Made by a program: the position numbers and the translations under genes. 6,365 bases of DNA from Bacillota bacterium. Its GTDB lineage: Bacteria; Bacillota_C; Negativicutes; CTSoil-072. The notes beneath the pieces are model-generated. The model ran no database searches and had not been told where the DNA came from. It saw only the letters and a list, made by a program, of their open reading frames with translations. The stretch lies in contig JAGFXW010000258.1 of assembly GCA_017861495.1 (NCBI GenBank), positions 1 to 6,365 of the forward strand, written 5' to 3'. Numbering within the stretch: position 1 is the first letter of the stretch; each line of letters opens with the position of its first letter. This document shows positions 1-6,365 of the stretch, in pieces.

Positions 1-129
1 TTTGACAGCCCGCTCCTGGCCAATTACCGTATCGAGTGGAGGCACTTCAGCCGTTGTTGCAAAGGAAAATACTTCTGGATCACAATGAAAACGCAATTTT
101 TTCGCAGATAATTCTTGCCTTTCGGTCAT
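1..129 (-). CDS. Lon-family ATP-dependent protease (COG1067 type), N-terminal fragment
   Basis: The first 43 codons of a gene that runs off the left edge of the window. The translation begins MTERQELSAKKLRFHCDPEV, continues with a phenylalanine-rich stretch and a TAEVPPLD segment, and ends IGQERAVK. From memory, the pattern 'LSxxxLRxxCDPxxFxFxTTxExxPLxxxIGQERA' is typical of the start of Lon-like AAA+ proteases of the COG1067 group (peptidase family S16), in which an ATPase unfolds substrates and a Ser-Lys site cleaves them in the cytoplasm. Neither Walker A nor the protease domain lies within the window, so activity cannot be judged. The ATG at 127-129 is chosen because a strong Shine-Dalgarno sequence sits just upstream. 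An in-frame GTG at 169-171 is open but has only a weak site. The gene is separated from gatB by a terminator and probably has its own promoter. Another AAA+ protein with an IGQERA motif remains possible. Confidence 0.7.
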   Translation of the reverse strand, partial: MTERQELSAKKLRFHCDPEVFSFATTAEVPPLDTVIGQERAVK

Positions 130-134
130 CTGAT

Positions 135-144
135 CCACCCCTTT
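135..144 (-). promoter_or_regulatory. Ribosome binding site of the Lon-like gene
   Basis: The minus strand reads AAAGGGGTGGATC, close to the AAAGGAGGTGATC complement of the 16S rRNA 3' end. Its AAGGGG core ends 8 nt before the ATG at 127-129, which supports that start over the upstream in-frame GTG codons at 136-138 (inside this site) and 169-171. Confidence 0.7.
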
Positions 145-217
145 ATCTACTTTTTGGGTTCTGTAAAACACTTATTTCCAGAAAAATTCGACTAATTACA
201 TCAATTTACCTTCTCTC

Positions 218-246
218 CTTATAATAAGTATACATTTTTACAACAA
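218..246 (-). promoter_or_regulatory. Candidate sigma-A-type promoter for the Lon-like gene
   Basis: On the minus strand TTGTTG (241-246) and TATAAG (218-223) are separated by exactly 17 nt. The -10 matches the consensus at 5 of 6 positions and the -35 at 3 of 6. The spacer is AT-rich. It lies after the gatB terminator and 89 nt before the ATG, so it would give an untranslated leader of roughly 80 nt. An overlapping alternative -10, TATACT (227-232), has a weaker -35 (TTTCAA or TTCAAA, depending on spacer). Placement is by eye only; which -10 is used cannot be settled from sequence. Confidence 0.45.
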
Positions 247-252
247 ATTTTG

Positions 253-290
253 AAAGAAAAAGACGAAGCCATCATAAATGACTTCGCCTT
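253..290 (-). terminator. Rho-independent terminator after gatB
   Basis: On the minus strand a 13-pair stem (arms 278-290 and 260-272, with two G-U wobbles) closes a 5-nt loop, UUAUG. The distal arm runs directly into a U-rich tail, UUUUU-C-UUU, at 253-261. It begins 11 nt after the gatB stop codon and so closes the pcrA-ligA-gatCAB unit. The plus-strand reading has no T-run after the stem, so it should act in one direction only. Confidence 0.88.
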
Positions 291-301
291 CGCATTACTA
301 T

Positions 302-1744
302 TTACAGTTGCCCGATACGTTCTTTTAGGAGCGTGTTCACCATTTCCGGATTGGCCCGGCCTTTGGTCTGCTTCATGACCTGCCCGACCAGGAAGCCAAT
401 CGCCCGCTCCTTGCCGGCTTTGAAATCGGCGACCGATTGCGGATTCGCCGCCAATACAGCGTCGACAATACCGACAATCGCACTGGAATCGGTGATTTGC
501 ACCAGTCCTTTTTCCTTGACGATATCTTCCGCCGCTTTGCCGCTTGTCCACATCTCTTCAAATACGGTTTTGGCAATTTTATGCGAAATTGTTCCTTTGT
601 CAACCAGTTTCAGCATCCCTGCTAAATGTTCCGCTGATACCGGGCATTGCGCCATCGTCAAGCCATTGCTGTTCAAATGCTTGGCCACTTCGCCCATTAC
701 CCAGTTGGCTGCCGCTTTCGCATCAGCCCCTTGAGCAACCAATGCATCGAAATATTCCGCTTGCGCCCGGCTGGCCGTCAACACGGAAGCATCATACGAT
801 GACAGTCCGTATGTTTCCATCATGCGCTTTTGCCGCTCGTCCGGCAGTTCCGGCAGATTGCAGCGAATTTCTTCCACCCAGGCGGGATCCACGACAATCG
901 GCACCAGATCGGGCTCCGGCAAATAGCGGTAATCATGGGCCTGTTCCTTGCTGCGCAGCGAGACCGTCACGCCGGCTGCTTCATCCCAGGAACGGGTTTC
1001 CTGGACCACTTTGCCGCCGTCTTCCAAAACATCGGTCTGGCGTTCCACTTCATATTCCAGCCCGCGTTGGACAGCGCGGAAAGAATTCAGGTTTTTAATC
1101 TCGCTTTTCGTGCCGAAAGGTTCGGTTCCCCGCGGCCGCAATGAAATGTTGGCATCGCAGCGCAGGCTGCCTTCTTCCATCTTACAGTCGGAAACATCAA
1201 TGTATTCGAGGATCGACTTGATCTTTTCCAAATACGCTTTGGCTTCTTCCGGTGACCGCAGATCCGGTTCGGAAACAATTTCGATCAACGGCACACCGGT
1301 GCGGTTGTAATCTACGAGAGTGTAATCGGCGTTGGAAATCGTTCCGGCATGCACCAATTTACCGGCATCTTCCTCCATATGGATACGGGTAATGCCGATG
1401 CGTTTGGTTGCGCCGTTTACTTCAATATCCAGATAGCCATCTAACGCAATCGGCAGGTCATACTGCGATGTCTGGTAGTTTTTCGGCAAATCCGGGTAAT
1501 AATAGTTTTTTCGGTCAAATTTTGAAAAAGGAAGAATTTTGCAATTCAACGCTAAACCGGCCCGTACGGCAAATTCAACAACTTTTTCATTCACGACCGG
1601 CAATACTCCCGGCATCCCCAGACAGACGGGGCAGACATTCGTATTTTGGTCGGAACCAAACTGCGTGCTGCAGCCGCAAAAGATTTTCGAGTTCGTCTTT
1701 AATTCCGAATGGACTTCGAGTCCGATAACCACTTCATAATCCAT
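302..1744 (-). CDS. gatB: Aspartyl/glutamyl-tRNA(Asn/Gln) amidotransferase subunit B
   Basis: GatB is the tRNA-binding and phosphorylating subunit of GatCAB. It uses ATP to activate the side-chain carboxylate of Glu-tRNA(Gln) or Asp-tRNA(Asn), and ammonia delivered from GatA then completes the amide. The 480 residues match the usual family length. Visible landmarks are [12 protein letters not shown] near residue 4, four cysteines at 23, 25, 38 and 41 that look like a metal site, [16 protein letters not shown] at 81-96, HMEEDAGK at 122-129 in the kinase-like core, [18 protein letters not shown] at 144-161, [13 protein letters not shown] at 189-201 and [10 protein letters not shown] at 214-223. 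A helical region and YqeY-like tail follow, with GEVAKHLN at 351-358 and [16 protein letters not shown] at 451-466. The ATG lies 3 nt after the gatA stop, with GGAGGG at 1752-1757 as ribosome binding site. It is the last gene before the terminator. Confidence 0.98.
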   Translation of the reverse strand: MDYEVVIGLEVHSELKTNSKIFCGCSTQFGSDQNTNVCPVCLGMPGVLPVVNEKVVEFAVRAGLALNCKILPFSKFDRKNYYYPDLPKNYQTSQYDLPIALDGYLDIEVNGATKRIGITRIHMEEDAGKLVHAGTISNADYTLVDYNRTGVPLIEIVSEPDLRSPEEAKAYLEKIKSILEYIDVSDCKMEEGSLRCDANISLRPRGTEPFGTKSEIKNLNSFRAVQRGLEYEVERQTDVLEDGGKVVQETRSWDEAAGVTVSLRSKEQAHDYRYLPEPDLVPIVVDPAWVEEIRCNLPELPDERQKRMMETYGLSSYDASVLTASRAQAEYFDALVAQGADAKAAANWVMGEVAKHLNSNGLTMAQCPVSAEHLAGMLKLVDKGTISHKIAKTVFEEMWTSGKAAEDIVKEKGLVQITDSSAIVGIVDAVLAANPQSVADFKAGKERAIGFLVGQVMKQTKGRANPEMVNTLLKERIGQL

Positions 1745-1747
1745 GAT

Positions 1748-3211
1748 TTAACCCTCCCCCAGCGGCGCAAAGCGCTTGTGGTAGTCATTCTGCTGTTCAA
1801 AAGTGTATGCCGCGCGCAATACCGTTGCTTCATCCAATGGTTTGCCGATAATCTGCAGCCCGATCGGCAGGCCGTCGACAAATCCGCACGGCAGGGAAAT
1901 TCCCGGCACTCCTGCCAAATTGACCGGGATCGTGCAAACGTCCTGCATATACATCGCCAATGGATCGTTGGCTTTTTCACCAATCTTAAACGCCGGCGAC
2001 GGAGCAGTCGGCGTGATCAACACATCGACCTTTTCAAATGCGCGGTCAAAGTCCCGTTTCACTAACGTCCGAACCTTCAAGGCCTTCATATAATAGGCAT
2101 CGTAATAACCGGAGCTCAACGCATAGGTCCCCAGCATGATCCGGCGTTTCACCTCGGTACCGAAACCCTTGCTGCGCGTTTTTTTATACATGGCAACAAT
2201 GTCGTCGCCTTCTTCCCGCATACCGTACCCTACGCCGTCATAACGGGCCAGGTTGGAGCTTGCTTCAGCCGGCGCTATCAGGTAATACGCCGACAAGCCG
2301 TATTCGGTATGGGGCATGGAAACTTCCTGGTATTCTGCGCCGAGCGCGACCAATTGTTCTACCGCCTTATGGACCGCTTTTTCCACTTGCGGGTCCATCC
2401 CGCGGACAAAATACTCTTTCGGCAGGCCAATCTTTAACCCTTTCACGTCAACCTTCAAGGACTGGGTATAGTCCGGAACCGCTGCGTGAATCGACGTGGA
2501 GTCTTTCTTGTCGTAACCGCTGATCGCGTTCATCACCAGAGCGCAGTCGGTAACATCCCGTACGATCGGTCCGATTTGATCCAAGGAAGAAGCAAACGCA
2601 ACCAGGCCGTAGCGGGATACCCGTCCATACGTCGGCTTCATGCCAACCGCGCCGCAGTATGCCGCGGGCTGGCGGATGGAACCGCCAGTATCGGAACCCA
2701 GCGACCAAATAGTTTCCCCGGCCGCAACCGCCGCCGCCGAACCACCGCTGGAACCGCCCGGAACGCGGTCTAAGTCCCACGGATTGTGGCTGGTGAAAAA
2801 GCCGGAGTTTTCGGTAGATCCACCCATGGCAAATTCATCGAGGTTCGTTTTCCCGATCATAACCATGTCTTGGGCCGCTAATTTTTCAATAACGGTCGCA
2901 TCATAAGGAGCCACGAAATTTTCCAATATTTTTGAAGAACAGGTCGTCTTGATCCCTTTAGTGCACATATTGTCTTTGATGGCGCCGGGAATTCCGGCCA
3001 ACGGCGAAATCGCTTCGCCATTTTTTATTTTCTCATCCACCTGCCGGGCCTTGGCAAGAGCCAGTTCCCGTGTCTGGTTGACATAGGACTGTACCTTGTC
3101 CTCCACAGCATCGATCCGGCCCAGCACGGATTCGGTAATTTCTACTGAAGATACTTCTTTATTTACCAGCTTCTGATGTAATTCATGGGCTGTAAGCTTA
3201 AAGAGTTCCAT
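1748..3211 (-). CDS. gatA: Aspartyl/glutamyl-tRNA(Asn/Gln) amidotransferase subunit A
   Basis: GatA is the glutaminase subunit of GatCAB: an amidase-signature enzyme that releases ammonia from glutamine (or asparagine) and channels it to GatB. The 487 residues match the family. The Ser-cisSer-Lys triad is intact: Lys79 in GIPGAIKDN, Ser154 in PGGSSGGS and Ser178 in [11 protein letters not shown], at the same numbers I recall for Staphylococcus aureus GatA. Other landmarks are [16 protein letters not shown] from 121, [22 protein letters not shown] from 191, and the C-terminal [13 protein letters not shown] and LPIGLQIIG segments. The ATG is preceded by AGGGGGA (3218-3224), a ribosome binding site overlapping the gatC TAG stop, so translation is probably coupled. 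It lies 11 nt after gatC and 3 nt before gatB. There are no missing residues or frame breaks. Confidence 0.98.
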   Translation of the reverse strand: MELFKLTAHELHQKLVNKEVSSVEITESVLGRIDAVEDKVQSYVNQTRELALAKARQVDEKIKNGEAISPLAGIPGAIKDNMCTKGIKTTCSSKILENFVAPYDATVIEKLAAQDMVMIGKTNLDEFAMGGSTENSGFFTSHNPWDLDRVPGGSSGGSAAAVAAGETIWSLGSDTGGSIRQPAAYCGAVGMKPTYGRVSRYGLVAFASSLDQIGPIVRDVTDCALVMNAISGYDKKDSTSIHAAVPDYTQSLKVDVKGLKIGLPKEYFVRGMDPQVEKAVHKAVEQLVALGAEYQEVSMPHTEYGLSAYYLIAPAEASSNLARYDGVGYGMREEGDDIVAMYKKTRSKGFGTEVKRRIMLGTYALSSGYYDAYYMKALKVRTLVKRDFDRAFEKVDVLITPTAPSPAFKIGEKANDPLAMYMQDVCTIPVNLAGVPGISLPCGFVDGLPIGLQIIGKPLDEATVLRAAYTFEQQNDYHKRFAPLGEG

Positions 3212-3222
3212 GCCTTTTCCCC

Positions 3223-3513
3223 CTATCCTTCCGTAACTTTCGGGACTTTAAAATAACCATTTTCCTGCTCCGGCGCGTTCGCCAAAGCCTCTTCACGCGG
3301 GAGAGACGGCACAACCACATCGGCCCGCATCACATTTTTTAACGGCAATACATGGGCCGTCGGTTCGATATCCGTTGTATCCAACTGGTTCAAAACGTCC
3401 ACATATTCAAGGATCGCATCAAGCTGTCCGGTCACTGTTTCAATTAACTCTTCCGGAATTTCCAGCCGTGACAGCAAAGCAACGTCTTCCACGTTTTTAC
3501 GGGTAATTTTCAT
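3223..3513 (-). CDS. gatC: Aspartyl/glutamyl-tRNA(Asn/Gln) amidotransferase subunit C
   Basis: GatC is the small subunit that wraps around the GatA-GatB interface and stabilises the amidotransferase. With the start chosen here it has 96 residues, the usual size. It shows [12 protein letters not shown] near the N-terminus, an amphipathic helix ([20 protein letters not shown]), the conserved [16 protein letters not shown] and the C-terminal [15 protein letters not shown]. An ATG at 3526-3528 would add five residues (MDGEI), but it lies inside the end of ligA and has no Shine-Dalgarno sequence before it. The ATG at 3511-3513 follows GGTGA at 4 nt and gives the family's normal N-terminus, [12 protein letters not shown]. 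The gene begins 4 nt after the ligA stop and ends 11 nt before gatA. Confidence 0.95.
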   Translation of the reverse strand: MKITRKNVEDVALLSRLEIPEELIETVTGQLDAILEYVDVLNQLDTTDIEPTAHVLPLKNVMRADVVVPSLPREEALANAPEQENGYFKVPKVTEG

Positions 3514-3517
3514 AATT

Positions 3518-6365
<2,848 letters not shown>

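Noticed and set aside
185..205. TAGTCGAA on the minus strand as a possible Spo0A box upstream of the Lon-like gene
   Set aside because: It has one mismatch to the TTGTCGAA core and lies downstream of the likely transcription start. A single imperfect match in AT-rich DNA is expected by chance.
36..224. 62-codon plus-strand frame across the left-edge gene and its leader
   Set aside because: It overlaps the better-supported minus-strand Lon-like gene and its promoter. It ends in a hydrophobic stretch but has no convincing ribosome binding site and reads as AT-rich non-coding sequence.
130..301. CIRCE or CtsR heat-shock operator for the Lon-like protease gene
   Set aside because: I looked for TTAGCACTC-N9-GAGTGCTAA and for GGTCAAA direct repeats and found neither.
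219..551. 110-codon minus-strand frame overlapping the gatB 3' end, terminator and promoter region
   Set aside because: It is out of frame with gatB and runs through the terminator and into the promoter. The translation is Arg/Gly-rich and unlike any protein I know.
544..1098. 184-codon plus-strand open frame opposite gatB
   Set aside because: Antisense shadow of gatB. The translation is Pro/Arg/Ser-rich low-complexity sequence without a family match, and no ribosome binding site supports it.

Overview
This window is an ordinary but densely packed housekeeping region, and almost everything in it is read from the minus strand. From right to left it holds the 3' end of pcrA (DNA helicase), then complete ligA (NAD-dependent DNA ligase), gatC, gatA and gatB (the three subunits of the Asp/Glu-tRNA amidotransferase). 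A Rho-independent terminator follows gatB, then an AT-rich gap of about 170 nt with a likely promoter, and finally the first 43 codons of a further minus-strand gene that looks like a Lon-family (COG1067 type) ATP-dependent protease.

The gene set points to a Gram-positive-type bacterium (Firmicutes/Bacillota). The helicase has the PcrA-type C-terminal domain, strong AAGGGG/GGAGG-like ribosome binding sites precede the genes, and a complete gatCAB is present. pcrA, ligA and gatCAB also lie close together in Bacillus and Staphylococcus, though there other genes intervene. The moderately GC-rich, anaerobe-like codon use and the direct pcrA-ligA-gatCAB joining would fit a Negativicutes or Clostridia member. 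That placement is inference; no 16S or lineage-specific marker is present.

The five genes from pcrA to gatB look like one transcription unit. Gaps are 28, 4, 11 and 3 nt, all genes share one strand, no terminator-like hairpin lies between them, and a single terminator lies after gatB. The ribosome binding sites of gatC and gatA overlap the stop codon of the gene before, which suggests translational coupling. The unit therefore joins two functions: DNA unwinding and nick sealing (PcrA, LigA), and correction of mischarged Glu-tRNA(Gln) and/or Asp-tRNA(Asn) (GatCAB).

I saw no mobile element, CRISPR array, RNA gene, phage gene or defence system, and no frameshift. Catalytic residues of LigA and GatA are all present. 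The items worth a second look are small: the truncated protease gene and its leader at the left edge, a three-copy pentapeptide repeat in the PcrA linker, and two strong inverted repeats inside ligA. I found no evidence of a previously undescribed system.
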